Positions 25,978 to 35,294 are shown, counted from the first letter of the stretch. The stretch: DNA of 64,000 nt from Noviherbaspirillum massiliense JC206 (GCF_000312045.1 NZ_HE978634.1:2494589-2558588); one strand, 5' to 3'. Notes: a model not told the origin generated them from the sequence alone. Program-made: numbers and translations.

Positions 25978-27570
25978 TCACTGCCGCGGCGCCTGCCGGC
26001 TGATCGGCGTGCCTATTCCTGCGGCCGGACGATCGGGCCGCCCGCTCAGCACCATCTCTTCCAGCGGCTCCACCGCCGGCCCGTGCAGGACTTCGCCATC
26101 GACGTCGAAGCGTGATCCATGGCAGGGGCAGTCCCAGGATTTTTCCGCGGAATTCCAGGACACCATGCAACCCAGGTGGGTGCAAGCGGCTGACAGCACA
26201 TGCAGCTCGCCTTCCGGATCCCGGTAGATCGCGAGCTTCTTGCCGCCTTCACTCACCACCGCACCCTGTCCGGGCGCGATCGCCTGCACCGATTCGAGCT
26301 CGCCCGCCTTCAGCCAGTCGCCATACTGCGACAGGGCGTTGGCCTGTTCCTTGAAAAACTCGGAGAAGCCGTGCACCACGTGCCGTGCCGGGTCGTACAG
26401 CTCGGCCCACGGATTGTTGCGGCCCATGATCAGGTCGGTCACCAGCATTGCGCCTGCAGTGCAATGCGTCATGCCGTTGCCGGAGTCGCCGGTGATGACG
26501 TACACGTTCGGGTCGTCCAGCGGGTTGCGGCCGAGATAGGCCAGGCCGTCGGCCGGTTCCATCACCTCGCCCGACCAGCGGTATTCAACCGCGCCGGCCA
26601 TCGGATAGCGTTCCCTCACCCAGGTTTCGATTTCATCATAACGATGCTCGGGATGCGTGTCCTGCCCCACCTTGTGGTCGGCCCCGCCCACGATCAGGAC
26701 ATCATGATCGGCATCCTGGTCCGGCGTTTCCACGCGCACGTAGTAGTACGGAGCGCCGTTATCCCACAGCAGGATCCGTGGCACCGAGTCCTTCGGCACG
26801 CGCAGGCCGAGCACATAGGTCCGGTAAGCTGCCTGCTTGGTATGCATGACGACGCGGTTGTTGAAGGGCGTGTTGGTCGCCACCACTACCGCTGCGGCAT
26901 GGATCTGGCCGCCCCTGGTCGTCACCATCTGGCGATCCTGGCTGCGCTCCACGCTGAGCGCGCGGGTATGGGTGTAGATCCGGCCGCCATAGCGCTCCAC
27001 GGCCTCGGCCAGGCCTGCAAGGTATTTCAGCGGATGAAACTGTGCCTGATGCGCGAAGCGCAGGCAGGGGCCGGTATCGAAGCCCAGCTCCGGCACGCGC
27101 ACCAGCTTGGTCACATCCACGCCGGCGCGGCGCGCAGCCGCCAGTTCCTTGTCCAGGTCCGGATAACCGTCGCTCGTCAGCGCAAACAGGTAGCCGTCCA
27201 GCCGTTCGAACTCGCAGGCGATGTCTTCCGTTTGCGCGATCGCTTCCACCAGTGCCGTCGCCCGGGCAAAGCTGTCGGCAAGCAGGCGCGCCTTCTCGAC
27301 GCCGAAAGCGCGCTCGATGGCGCAATAGCGGTTATCGGGCGGGAAAAAATGTGCGGTGGTGCGCGCAGTTTCGCCCGCGCCGATCTGCATCGCTTCCACC
27401 AGCACCACCGACTTGCCTTCACACGCCAGCAGGTACGCCGTGGTGAGGCCCGCAATGCCGCCGCCGATGACGCACACGTCAGCTTCGAGATTTTCTTGCA
27501 AGCTGGAATAGCGCGGCAATTGCGCCGTTTTCATCCAGACTGAGGTTGAACCCTTTGATTCGACTGTCAT
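25978..27570 (-). CDS. FAD-dependent oxidoreductase with C-terminal Rieske domain
   Basis: The 530-residue protein is a DAO-type flavoprotein fused to a Rieske 2Fe-2S domain. The FAD-binding motif DVCVIGGGIAGLTTAYLLA is at about 31-49, and GDSGNGMTHCTAGAML lies near the end of the flavin part. The Rieske domain has C463-T-H465...C468 and C481-P-C483-H484 (CTHLGC, CPCHGS), so two Cys of the cluster and both His ligands are intact. No signal peptide is seen, so it is probably cytoplasmic. The substrate is unknown. It is divergent from the Bcr/CflA transporter, with a 262-bp gap. Confidence 0.88.
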   Translation of the reverse strand: MTVESKGSTSVWMKTAQLPRYSSLQENLEADVCVIGGGIAGLTTAYLLACEGKSVVLVEAMQIGAGETARTTAHFFPPDNRYCAIERAFGVEKARLLADSFARATALVEAIAQTEDIACEFERLDGYLFALTSDGYPDLDKELAAARRAGVDVTKLVRVPELGFDTGPCLRFAHQAQFHPLKYLAGLAEAVERYGGRIYTHTRALSVERSQDRQMVTTRGGQIHAAAVVVATNTPFNNRVVMHTKQAAYRTYVLGLRVPKDSVPRILLWDNGAPYYYVRVETPDQDADHDVLIVGGADHKVGQDTHPEHRYDEIETWVRERYPMAGAVEYRWSGEVMEPADGLAYLGRNPLDDPNVYVITGDSGNGMTHCTAGAMLVTDLIMGRNNPWAELYDPARHVVHGFSEFFKEQANALSQYGDWLKAGELESVQAIAPGQGAVVSEGGKKLAIYRDPEGELHVLSAACTHLGCMVSWNSAEKSWDCPCHGSRFDVDGEVLHGPAVEPLEEMVLSGRPDRPAAGIGTPISRQAPRQ

Positions 27571-27832
27571 TTTCCGATTTTTCCTTCCGCATGCACCGCA
27601 ATACCGGCCTGCAAAGATTAGGCTTCGGTGCGGCGCACAAGTTCAGCAGGCAAGCCGGCGGGCGCCGCCGGTGTTTTCGAACAGCAGCTTCGGGAGCAAG
27701 CCTGTAAAATTTCGCCCGCACCGGCCAAAACACCGGCTGCCATCAAGTATCAAGAACATTCAGCTCTGGCCGATGCCGGCAGGAATCCGGCGGAAGGCTG
27801 CTGCGAGCAATCCCACAAGGAAAAAACAAACC

Positions 27833-29101
27833 GTGTCCGCTCACCCCGAAACCAGCCTTTCTTCCTCAACAGAAAACAAGCACTTGCCCGGCGCCAACGC
27901 GCTGGCCCTGATCCTGGCCGCTCTCGCCATGATCGGCCCGTTCTCCGTCGACACCTATCTCCCCGCATTTGCCAACATCCAGTCGTCGCTGCATGCCAGT
28001 CCGCTGCAGGTGCAGCAAACCCTGACTGCGTACATGTTTTCCTTCGGCATGATGATTCTTTGGCATGGCGCCCTGTCCGATGCCTTCGGCCGCCGCAATA
28101 TCATCCTCGGGGCGCTCGCGGTATTCGCCGTCGCCTCGCTCGGCTGCGCCGCCGCGCACAGCGTCGAATACCTGTGGGCCTTCCGCATGCTGCAGGGCAT
28201 ATCGGCGGGCGCGGGTGTGGTGATCGGCCGCGCCATCATCCGCGACGTGTACTCGGGGGCCCCGGCAGCGCGCCTGCTGTCCCTGGTCACCATGATCTTT
28301 TCGATTGCGCCGGCGATTGCGCCCATCCTCGGCGGCTGGATCGTGAAGCTGCTGGACTGGCGCTCCATCTTCCTGTTCCTGTTCGTCTATACCGTCCTGC
28401 TGCTATGGATGTGCTTCAAGCGCCTGCCGGAAACCCTGCCTCCGGCCAAGCGCCAGCCATTCAATCCCCGCTTCCTGGCGCAGAGTTACACCCAGGTATT
28501 CCGCTCGCTCATGTTCCAGCTGATCGCCGGCACCGTCGCCTTCAACTTTGCCGGACTATTCCTCTACATTTCCGCCGCGCCGGTCTTCATCACCCAGCAC
28601 CTCGGACTCGGCCCCGACCAGTTCGGCTGGCAATTCGTGCCGGCGGTGGGCGGCATCTTCAGCGGCGCATTGGCAGCCAACCGGCTGGCAGGCCGGGTTC
28701 CGGTGCCGAAGCAGGTCAAGATCGGTTTCATCCTTCTGCTCGGCGCGTCCCTGTTCAACGTCCTCTACCACGCCTTCTTCCCGCCCGCCCTGCCTTGGTC
28801 GGTAGCGCCGCTGTTCTTCTATACCTTCGGCATGTCGGTCGTGGCTCCCGGCGCGACGCTGATGGTGCTCGACCTGTTCCCCAGCATCCGCGGCATCGTC
28901 GCTTCCTGCCAGTCCTTCACACAGACCATGCTGGCCGCGCTGGTATCCGGCCTGATCGCACCCATCCTGTCGCATTCGGTATTCCTGCTGGCGGCGGGCC
29001 AGTTCGCTTTTGTCCTGATTGCGCTGGCACTGTGGTCGGGCGGACGTCACTGGCACAACATCCAGACACGCCGCCATCCGCATGCCTGCCAGGCTGAGTG
29101 A
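27833..29101 (+). CDS. Bcr/CflA-family multidrug MFS transporter
   Basis: Twelve-helix drug:H+ antiporter of 422 residues. The family signature at helix 1, LAALAMIGPFSVDTYLPAF, and the loop 2-3 motif GALSDAFGRRNIILGAL are clear, as is GRAIIRDVYSGAPAARLLSL after helix 5. I place the start at the GTG at 27833 (MSAHPETSLSSS); the frame is open for a further 54 codons upstream, but that extension is Lys/Arg-rich and unlike the family. The substrate cannot be stated. Confidence 0.87.
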   Translation: MSAHPETSLSSSTENKHLPGANALALILAALAMIGPFSVDTYLPAFANIQSSLHASPLQVQQTLTAYMFSFGMMILWHGALSDAFGRRNIILGALAVFAVASLGCAAAHSVEYLWAFRMLQGISAGAGVVIGRAIIRDVYSGAPAARLLSLVTMIFSIAPAIAPILGGWIVKLLDWRSIFLFLFVYTVLLLWMCFKRLPETLPPAKRQPFNPRFLAQSYTQVFRSLMFQLIAGTVAFNFAGLFLYISAAPVFITQHLGLGPDQFGWQFVPAVGGIFSGALAANRLAGRVPVPKQVKIGFILLLGASLFNVLYHAFFPPALPWSVAPLFFYTFGMSVVAPGATLMVLDLFPSIRGIVASCQSFTQTMLAALVSGLIAPILSHSVFLLAAGQFAFVLIALALWSGGRHWHNIQTRRHPHACQAE

Positions 29102-29115
29102 CGCCTGCAAGAAAG

Positions 29116-29430
29116 TCAGCGGAAAAACAGCAGGCGCGTGGCGAACACGTAATCGGCTTCCGTCGCCATCAGGATCACCAGCACCAGCAGGCACAATGGC
29201 GGGAGCAGGATGGCATAGATCAGCGCCAGCCTTTCCCATGCCATGTGCATGAAGACCGCGACGATCAGTCCGGCCTTCATCAGCATGAGAAGAATGATCA
29301 GGCTCCAGCGCAGGTAACCGTGAAAATTGAAGTAATCGACCAGGTAGGACAGCGTGCTGAGCACGAACAGCAAGCCCCAGATCTTCAGATAGAGGCTGAT
29401 CGGATGTTGTTGCCCGGTGGCGGAACTCAT
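29116..29430 (-). CDS. Cytochrome c oxidase subunit IV-like protein
   Basis: Last gene of a second haem-copper oxidase cluster. The 104-residue protein has three membrane helices (LYLKIWGLLFVLSTLSYLVD, LIILLMLMKAGLIVAVFMHM, LPPLCLLVLVILMATEAD) and fits the prokaryotic COX4 family of small stability subunits. The start at 29430 (MSSATGQQHPIS) comes 8 bp after the stop of the subunit III gene; the longer open frame upstream overlaps that gene and is Arg-rich. Confidence 0.82.
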   Translation of the reverse strand: MSSATGQQHPISLYLKIWGLLFVLSTLSYLVDYFNFHGYLRWSLIILLMLMKAGLIVAVFMHMAWERLALIYAILLPPLCLLVLVILMATEADYVFATRLLFFR

Positions 29431-29438
29431 GGGCGGCC

Positions 29439-30146
29439 TCACCAGAGATAGAACAGCGCAAAGATGAATACCCAGACCAGGTCGACGAAGTGCCAGTACA
29501 GGCCGGCGATCTCCACGATCTGGTAATTGCCGGTTTTCTCGTAGCGCCCGCGCAGCACGCGCACCGCCACGGTCAGGAGGTAGATCACGCCGGCGGTCAC
29601 ATGCAGGCCATGAAAGCCGGTGATCATGAAGAAGCTGGCGCCGAACTGCTCCGCGCCCATGGGATTGCCCCAGGGCCGCACACCTTCGCCGACGATCAGC
29701 TTGGTCCATTCGAAAGCTTGCATGCAAACGAAGGTGGCGCCGAACGCGGCAGTGACGAACATCAGCGCGGCGGTGCGCACGCGGTCACGACGATAGGCGA
29801 AATTGACCGCCATCGCCATGGTGCCGCTGCTGCTGATCAGCACAAAGGTCATGATCGCGATCAATAGCAGCGGGACTTCCACGCCCCCAACGTTCAGGCC
29901 GAACACGATGCTCGGATTCGGCCAGGGCACGGTGGTCGAGACGCGCACCGTCATGTAGCCGGTCAGGAAGCAACTGAAGACGAAGGTGTCGGACAGCAGG
30001 AAAATCCACATCATCGCCTTGCCCCAGGATACCTGGAAGGCCTGGCGGTCGGACGACCAGTCCGCAACCAGTCCACGCCAGCCGCCGAATGATGCGTGGG
30101 CGACGGGAACGGGAGTTTCCGGTGGCGGGGAAAGTTGTGCACTCAT
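29439..30146 (-). CDS. Cytochrome c oxidase subunit III
   Basis: Haem-copper oxidase subunit III of 235 residues. Landmarks: KAMMWIFLLSDTFVFSCFLTGYMTVR at the first helix, CMQAFEWTKLIVGEGVRPWGNPMG, FFMITGFHGLHVTAGVIYLL and EIAGLYWHFVDLVWVFIFALFYLW at the C-terminus. This is the better-conserved of the two subunit III-type proteins in the cluster. It follows the shorter homologue by 21 bp. Confidence 0.88.
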   Translation of the reverse strand: MSAQLSPPPETPVPVAHASFGGWRGLVADWSSDRQAFQVSWGKAMMWIFLLSDTFVFSCFLTGYMTVRVSTTVPWPNPSIVFGLNVGGVEVPLLLIAIMTFVLISSSGTMAMAVNFAYRRDRVRTAALMFVTAAFGATFVCMQAFEWTKLIVGEGVRPWGNPMGAEQFGASFFMITGFHGLHVTAGVIYLLTVAVRVLRGRYEKTGNYQIVEIAGLYWHFVDLVWVFIFALFYLW

Positions 30147-30167
30147 GGGTACTCCTTGGTTTCCAAC

Positions 30168-30821
30168 TCATCCGGTGCCGCAGATCAGCCGCACCGTTTC
30201 CGGCGTCAGCCAGCCCAGCGCCGCAAACAGCACCAGCCAGACCGCCAGCAGGAAATGCCAGTAGCGCGCGCACAGACCGATGCGCGCTGCGACACGCGGG
30301 CGGGCAGCATGGCCGGCGGCGCCGTACATTGTCCATCCCCAGCCTGCCAGCCCGCCCAGAACATGCAATCCATGCATTGCGGTGAGCAGGTAGAAGAAGC
30401 TGGCGGCAGGATTGCCGGTGGCCCTCACCTGATTCATCTGCAAGGCCTGCCAGGCTGAAAGCTGCACGCACAGGAATGCGAAAGCGCAGCTGCCTCCGAC
30501 CAGCAGCAGCGTGCGGGCCCTGTCCCATTGCGCATGCCGGGCCGCTGCACTCGCCCGCTGCAAGCTCACGCTGCCGGCCAGCAGCAGGGTCGTGCTGATC
30601 CAGAGCTGCCAGGGCATGGCGATCGGCGACCAGTCGCTGCTTGCCATGCGCATGACATAGGCGGCGAGGAAGAGCGAAAACAGGGAGGTTGCCACGCCGA
30701 TGAATGCCCATAGCCCGATGCCCCCCGGCGTGCCGCGGCGCCAGCGCCAGCCCGCTGCATCCGGCGCGCGTGGCTCTTCCCGTTCATCGCGCGCGACCTT
30801 GAAGACCACAGTGGTGTTCAT
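30168..30821 (-). CDS. Second, divergent cytochrome c oxidase subunit III-like protein
   Basis: The 217-residue membrane protein keeps the subunit III pattern: GIGLWAFIGVATSLFSLFLAAYVMRM, ASFFYLLTAMHGLHVLGGLAGWGW and ARYWHFLLAVWLVLFAALGWL. It lacks the conserved Glu-containing segment seen in its neighbour at 29439-30146. The start at 30821 is fixed by an ATGA overlap with the subunit I stop, so the two are translationally coupled. Five to six helices are predicted. It may be a split or duplicated subunit III; both are in frame and look intact. Confidence 0.82.
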   Translation of the reverse strand: MNTTVVFKVARDEREEPRAPDAAGWRWRRGTPGGIGLWAFIGVATSLFSLFLAAYVMRMASSDWSPIAMPWQLWISTTLLLAGSVSLQRASAAARHAQWDRARTLLLVGGSCAFAFLCVQLSAWQALQMNQVRATGNPAASFFYLLTAMHGLHVLGGLAGWGWTMYGAAGHAARPRVAARIGLCARYWHFLLAVWLVLFAALGWLTPETVRLICGTG

Positions 30822-32575
30822 GCCAGCGCCTCCTTGCCGGTATAGGGTTCGGGTTCCATCCCGCCGTCGCCGGGCGGCGCGTTCTGGGCAATGAAATCCT
30901 GCGGCGCGCCCGGCACACTGTAGGCATAGGCCCAGCGGTAGACCACCGGCAGATGCGGTCCCCAGTTGCCATGCACGGGCGGCGTGTCCGGCGTCTGCCA
31001 TTCCAGCGAAGCGGCGCGCCAGGGATTGCCATCGGCCTGTCTGCCGCGAAACGCACTCCAGACGAGATTGAAGACGAAGACCAGCTGCGCCGCGGCGACC
31101 ACAAACGCGACCACGGAAATGAACATGTTCAGCGTATGCGCCGATTGCGGGATAAAGGCATAGTTGTCGAAGGCATAGTAGCGGCGCGGCATGCCGAGGA
31201 TCCCGAGGTAGTGCATCGGGAAAAAGATGGCATAGGTGCCGAGGAAGGTGACCCAGAAATGCAGCCTGCCCAGCCTATCGTTCAGCATGCGGCCGGTGAC
31301 CTTGGGATACCAGTGATAGATGCCGCCGAACACTACGAGGATGGGCGCCACGCCCATCACCATGTGGAAGTGGGCCACCACGAAATAGGTGTTCGACAAG
31401 GGGATATCGACGCTCACGTTGCCGAGGAACAGCCCGGTCAGCCCGCCGATGGCGAAGGTGCTGACGAAGGCGAGCGCAAACAGCATCGTCACCGACAGGT
31501 GTATGTCGCCGCGCCACAGCGTCAGCAGCCAGTTGTACATCTTGATCGCGGTCGGTACGGCGATGATCAGGGTGGTGGTGGCGAAGAAGAAGCCGAAGTA
31601 CGGATTCATGCCGGAGACGAACATGTGGTGTGCCCACACCACCACCGACAGCACGCCGATCGCGAGGATGGCCCAGACCATGTTGCGGTAGCCGAAGATG
31701 CTCTTGCGCGCATGCACGCTGATCAGGTCGGACACGATGCCGAAGGCGGGCAGCGCGACGATGTAGACTTCCGGATGGCCGAAGAACCAGAACAAATGCT
31801 GGAACAGCAGCGGGCTGCCGCCCTTGTAGCCGGTCGCCTGTCCCATCGATACCAGTGAAGGCATGAAGAAGCTCGTGCCGAGCGTCTTGTCGAGCAACAT
31901 CATGACGCCGGACACGAACAGCGCCGGAAACGCCAGCAGTGCGAGGATGGTCGCGGTGAAGATGCCCCACACGGCGAGCGGCATGCGCATCAGCGTCATG
32001 CCTTCGGTACGCGCCTGCAGCACCGTGGTGACGTAATTCAGACCGCCCATGGTGGCGGCCACGATGAAGATCAAGAGCGACACCAGCATCAGGATAATGC
32101 CCCAGTCGGCGCCTGGCGTGCCGGGCAGAATCGCCTGCGGCGGATACAGGGTCCAGCCGGCGCCGGTCGGCCCGCCGGGCACGAAGAAGCTGGCCATCAG
32201 CACCAGCACCGACAGCAGGTAGACCCAGTAGCTCAGCATGTTCAGGAAGGGGAATACCATGTCGCGCGCGCCCACCATCAGCGGGATCAGGTAATTGCCG
32301 AAGCCGCCGAGGAACAGGGCGGTGAGCAGGTAGATCACCATGATCATGCCGTGCATGGTGACGAACTGGTAGTAATGCTGGGCATCGATGAAGGCGAACT
32401 TGCCGGGGAAGCCGAGCTGCAGCCGCATCAGGTTCGATAGCGCCACGCCGACCAGCCCGACGATGATCGCGGTGCTCGCGTACTGGATCGCGATCACCTT
32501 GTGGTCCTGGCTCCAGACATACCTGGTCCAGAAGCTCTGCGGCGCGTGCTGCGCATCATGATCGGCGTAGGGCAT
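30818..32575 (-). CDS. ctaD: Cytochrome c oxidase subunit I
   Basis: Catalytic subunit of an aa3/caa3-type oxidase, 585 residues. Ligands visible: TMHGMIMVIYLLTALF for low-spin haem, WFFGHPEVYIVALPAFG with the Cu-B His and cross-linked Tyr, WAHHMFVSGM for the Cu-B His pair and VAHFHMVMG for the haem ligands. The sequence between helices differs clearly from CyoB in this window, so the two are not recent duplicates. It lies 30 bp downstream of the subunit II gene. Confidence 0.95.
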   Translation of the reverse strand: MPYADHDAQHAPQSFWTRYVWSQDHKVIAIQYASTAIIVGLVGVALSNLMRLQLGFPGKFAFIDAQHYYQFVTMHGMIMVIYLLTALFLGGFGNYLIPLMVGARDMVFPFLNMLSYWVYLLSVLVLMASFFVPGGPTGAGWTLYPPQAILPGTPGADWGIILMLVSLLIFIVAATMGGLNYVTTVLQARTEGMTLMRMPLAVWGIFTATILALLAFPALFVSGVMMLLDKTLGTSFFMPSLVSMGQATGYKGGSPLLFQHLFWFFGHPEVYIVALPAFGIVSDLISVHARKSIFGYRNMVWAILAIGVLSVVVWAHHMFVSGMNPYFGFFFATTTLIIAVPTAIKMYNWLLTLWRGDIHLSVTMLFALAFVSTFAIGGLTGLFLGNVSVDIPLSNTYFVVAHFHMVMGVAPILVVFGGIYHWYPKVTGRMLNDRLGRLHFWVTFLGTYAIFFPMHYLGILGMPRRYYAFDNYAFIPQSAHTLNMFISVVAFVVAAAQLVFVFNLVWSAFRGRQADGNPWRAASLEWQTPDTPPVHGNWGPHLPVVYRWAYAYSVPGAPQDFIAQNAPPGDGGMEPEPYTGKEALA

Positions 32576-32605
32576 GGCCTTCTCCCTTGAACGGTTGCTG
32601 CGGTT

Positions 32606-33754
32606 TCATTTCTGCGCCTTCTGTGCCGGCGGCTTTTCCGTGCCGCCCAGGGACTGGATATAGGCGACCAGCGCGTTCACTTCCTCGTCGCTCATCTCGA
32701 TCTTCGGCATGATGGGCGCGAAGCCTTTTACCACCTGTGCATTCGGGTCCCGGATCGACTTCTTCAAATAGGCTTCATCAGCTGCTGCAGTAGAGCCGTC
32801 GGCCATGGGTTCAGTCTTGCCGTACAGCCCTTTCCAGGTCGGGCCGACGCCCGGGTTGCCGTCGATGGAATGGCAGGCCACGCATCCCTTGGACTGGGAC
32901 AGCGCCCTGCCTTTTTCCGCCATCCCGCCGGCAGACGCGACCGCGGACGTGCCGGCGCGCGGCGGTGCCATCGATTGCGCAAAAGTCGGCTGCCCCCGCA
33001 GCCATACCCGGAACTTGTCTTCCTCCTCCACCACCACGTAGCTGCGCATGTTGTAATGCCCCATGCCGCACAGCTGCGCGCACAGGATTTCATAGCGGCC
33101 CGGCCTGGTGGGAGTGAACCAGAAACTGGTCACCATGCCCGGCACGATGTTCATGCGGGCGCGGAATTGCGGGACATAGAAGTCGTGCAGCACATCATGC
33201 GAGCGCAGCAGCATCTTGACCGGCTTGTTGAGCGGCAGGTGCAGTTCGTTACCGCCGATCAGGACATTGTCCTGGCCGGATGGATCGCCCGGGTCGACGC
33301 CGAAGGGATTCGTGGCATTCACGAAGCGGATATCGGTCGGGCCCAGCCTGCCGTCGGCGCCCGGAAAGCGGAAGCGCCACTGCCACTGCTGGGCCAGCGC
33401 TTCCACCTCGATCGCATCGCGCGGCGCCCGCACATAATCGGCATAGACGAACAGGCCGGGCATCAGCAGCGCCATGATGCCGAGGGAAGTGGCGACCAGA
33501 AGCCAGCGCTCCAGCCTGCGGTTGTCCGGCTGGTAGGCGGCACTGCTGCCTTCGCGATGGCGGTAACGCAGCAGGGTGTAGACGACGAACAGATTGATGG
33601 CGACGAAGAAGATTCCCGTGATCACCAGCGTGATGATCAGGGTGTCATCCATCTGCCTCCAGTTCGAAGCGAGAGGCGTGGTCCACCACGGGCTGATGAA
33701 ATGAAACAGCAAGGCCCCGAGGACGATGACGATCAGTGCGACAGCCATGGCCAT
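32606..33754 (-). CDS. ctaC: Cytochrome c oxidase subunit II fused to cytochrome c
   Basis: Electron-entry subunit of a caa3-type oxidase. Two N-terminal membrane helices (about 2-20 and 38-62) precede a third hydrophobic stretch near 82-105. The cupredoxin domain has the Cu-A ligands in EILCAQLCGMGHYNM, plus His in RSHDVLHDFYVPQF. A C-terminal cytochrome c domain follows with the haem site CVACH (in SKGCVACHSIDGNPG) and a Met ligand in APIMPKIEM. At 382 residues the fusion is typical of caa3 enzymes. The start at 33754 has AAGGGG six bases upstream; an in-frame ATG at 33796 lacks one. Confidence 0.92.
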   Translation of the reverse strand: MAMAVALIVIVLGALLFHFISPWWTTPLASNWRQMDDTLIITLVITGIFFVAINLFVVYTLLRYRHREGSSAAYQPDNRRLERWLLVATSLGIMALLMPGLFVYADYVRAPRDAIEVEALAQQWQWRFRFPGADGRLGPTDIRFVNATNPFGVDPGDPSGQDNVLIGGNELHLPLNKPVKMLLRSHDVLHDFYVPQFRARMNIVPGMVTSFWFTPTRPGRYEILCAQLCGMGHYNMRSYVVVEEEDKFRVWLRGQPTFAQSMAPPRAGTSAVASAGGMAEKGRALSQSKGCVACHSIDGNPGVGPTWKGLYGKTEPMADGSTAAADEAYLKKSIRDPNAQVVKGFAPIMPKIEMSDEEVNALVAYIQSLGGTEKPPAQKAQK

Positions 33755-33901
33755 ACCAATCCCCTTCCTTCGGGACCGGGCCGCGCACTCCGCCATGTCC
33801 GGACATGCGCCGGCCCGCTTCCCATGCGAAAACGGACGAAAGGCGAACGCCTTTCGTCCGCTCGATCAACGCACCACGGCCTGCAATTCAGGCAGGCCGG
33901 T

Positions 33902-34405
33902 TCATCTCATCAAGGCCGGCCGTTCCAGCTTCCAGTACATGCCGGCGGCCACCATGCCGAAAATCAGGTGGGCGATCAGGGCCGGCCAGCCCCGCACATC
34001 GGCAAACCAGGTGAAGATGCGGGCCATGCCGTAGAAGTTGACCAGGTAAAGCACCAGGCCATACGCCGCCCCCACGAGCAGCACCATGGCGGGGCTCGAA
34101 TCCAAATGGAAGGGAGCGATGATGGCAGCCAGGATCATGCCGAACACGATGCCCAGCACATAATGGATGACCAGCGACAGGGCCACGATGCTCACGCTGA
34201 ACGCATGCGACTGCAGCGCGTCGGGTCCCGTCACGATGGCGGCGATCATGTGCGACATGGTCCAGGGAGTGGCGCCCATGAGATTGGTCGACCACAGCAT
34301 TTCCAGCACCATCAGGACTGCGCCGGCGACGAAGCCGGAGACTGCCGCCGCCGTCCAGTCGGGGGAGCGCGCTACCCTGCGATGTGAACGCATATGAATT
34401 TCCAT
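33902..34405 (-). CDS. Predicted membrane protein, unknown
   Basis: A 167-residue protein with four membrane helices (SGFVAGAVLMVLEMLW, FSVSIVALSLVIHYVLGIVFGMILAAII, MVLLVGAAYGLVLYLVNFYGM, LIAHLIFGMVAAGMYW). I do not recognise a named family with confidence. It shows small-residue and His-containing helices (HMIAAIVTG, VIHYVLG, LIAHLIFG). The ATG at 34405 has an excellent AGGAGG. It lies directly upstream of the oxidase genes on the same strand, about 150 bp away, so a link to the oxidase is possible but unproven. Confidence 0.7.
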   Translation of the reverse strand: MEIHMRSHRRVARSPDWTAAAVSGFVAGAVLMVLEMLWSTNLMGATPWTMSHMIAAIVTGPDALQSHAFSVSIVALSLVIHYVLGIVFGMILAAIIAPFHLDSSPAMVLLVGAAYGLVLYLVNFYGMARIFTWFADVRGWPALIAHLIFGMVAAGMYWKLERPALMR

Positions 34406-34475
34406 GCTACCTCCTGCCAATTGTCAGGCGCCGGCCGGTGCCGCGAACCTGCTCGTTGCCGGCAAGCAGCTGCCA

Positions 34476-34982
34476 CTACGGGAACACGGGCACGTTCGGT
34501 TCTTCGCCGTTGAACTTCATTTCAGGATGACGATCGGCCATCACTTTCTCGATCTGCTCCACCTTGCGCGCGGGCACATCGACGATCAGGAGAATCTTGC
34601 CGCGTTCAAGTTCGGGGTAAAACGATTTCAGCCTGGTATTCGGCAAGGCTGCCGCGACCATGCTGGCCGCCCATCCGCCGAACAGAACCCCGACCAGTGC
34701 CGAAACGAGGACCACCAGCGCTTCCGAAGACAGGCCGTAGTAGTAGACGAGCAGAAAACCGAAAGCGATGCCCAGGATTCCGCCGACGATCATGCCGGAG
34801 CTGGCACCATGAACTACATCGGTTTTATGGAACAGCGTGCCGTCCGGCAGATCAGGGGGCAACATGGTTCCGCCGGTTACGAAATGGATATGCTTTTCCT
34901 CGATCCGGTTGAGCAGCAAGTCATCCAGGGTTTTCCGGGCGCACTCGATATCCGGAAGCAAGTAGTAAAGCGTGTGTCGCAT
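34476..34982 (-). CDS. DUF1269-like membrane protein
   Basis: The 168-residue protein has a soluble N-terminal part (MRHTLYYLLPDIECARKTLDDLLLN), then a glycine-rich helical hairpin (GMIVGGILGIAFGFLLVYYYG and ALVVLVSALVGVLFGGWAASMV), and a C-terminal RGKILLIVDVPARKVEQIEKVM. This layout of an alpha/beta domain interrupted by a Gly-rich membrane hairpin fits DUF1269. Function is unknown. AGGAGG precedes the ATG. It is on the same strand as the gene at 33902 and the oxidase cluster. Confidence 0.68.
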   Translation of the reverse strand: MRHTLYYLLPDIECARKTLDDLLLNRIEEKHIHFVTGGTMLPPDLPDGTLFHKTDVVHGASSGMIVGGILGIAFGFLLVYYYGLSSEALVVLVSALVGVLFGGWAASMVAAALPNTRLKSFYPELERGKILLIVDVPARKVEQIEKVMADRHPEMKFNGEEPNVPVFP

Positions 34983-35078
34983 GATTGAACCTCCTGCGAG
35001 GTACGTTGGCTGGTCGATTCAGTATAGGCAGCGGTGCCTCACTTTCAATATCGCGTCCAAGGAAAATCATGAGGCAGG

Positions 35079-35294
35079 TCAATTCGTTTGCGTACCGGCG
35101 GCCCGCCTTGTCTTGATGCCGGGCAGGATGGCGAAGGCGATGCCGAGATATGGCAGTACATCAGCAAGCGTGGCACCAATCCGATTCAGGCGCAGGGCAG
35201 CATGGATGGCGGCAGTGCGCGGGATCAGCCAGCGCAGGAATTGCAGCGAATTGTCGAACCGCAGTGATACAAGCGGCAAATCCGTCAGGACCAT
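35079..35294 (-). CDS. Possible small hydrophobic protein overlapping the LysR gene end
   Basis: A 71-codon frame starts inside the last codons of the LysR gene (10-bp overlap) and reads MVLTDLPLVSLRFDNSLQFL, then a hydrophobic segment LADVLPYLGIAFAILPGI and a basic end. Composition and codon use look plausible for a short membrane protein, and the start/stop overlap suggests translational coupling. I recognise no family. It could equally be a fortuitous frame. Confidence 0.35.
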   Translation of the reverse strand: MVLTDLPLVSLRFDNSLQFLRWLIPRTAAIHAALRLNRIGATLADVLPYLGIAFAILPGIKTRRAAGTQTN

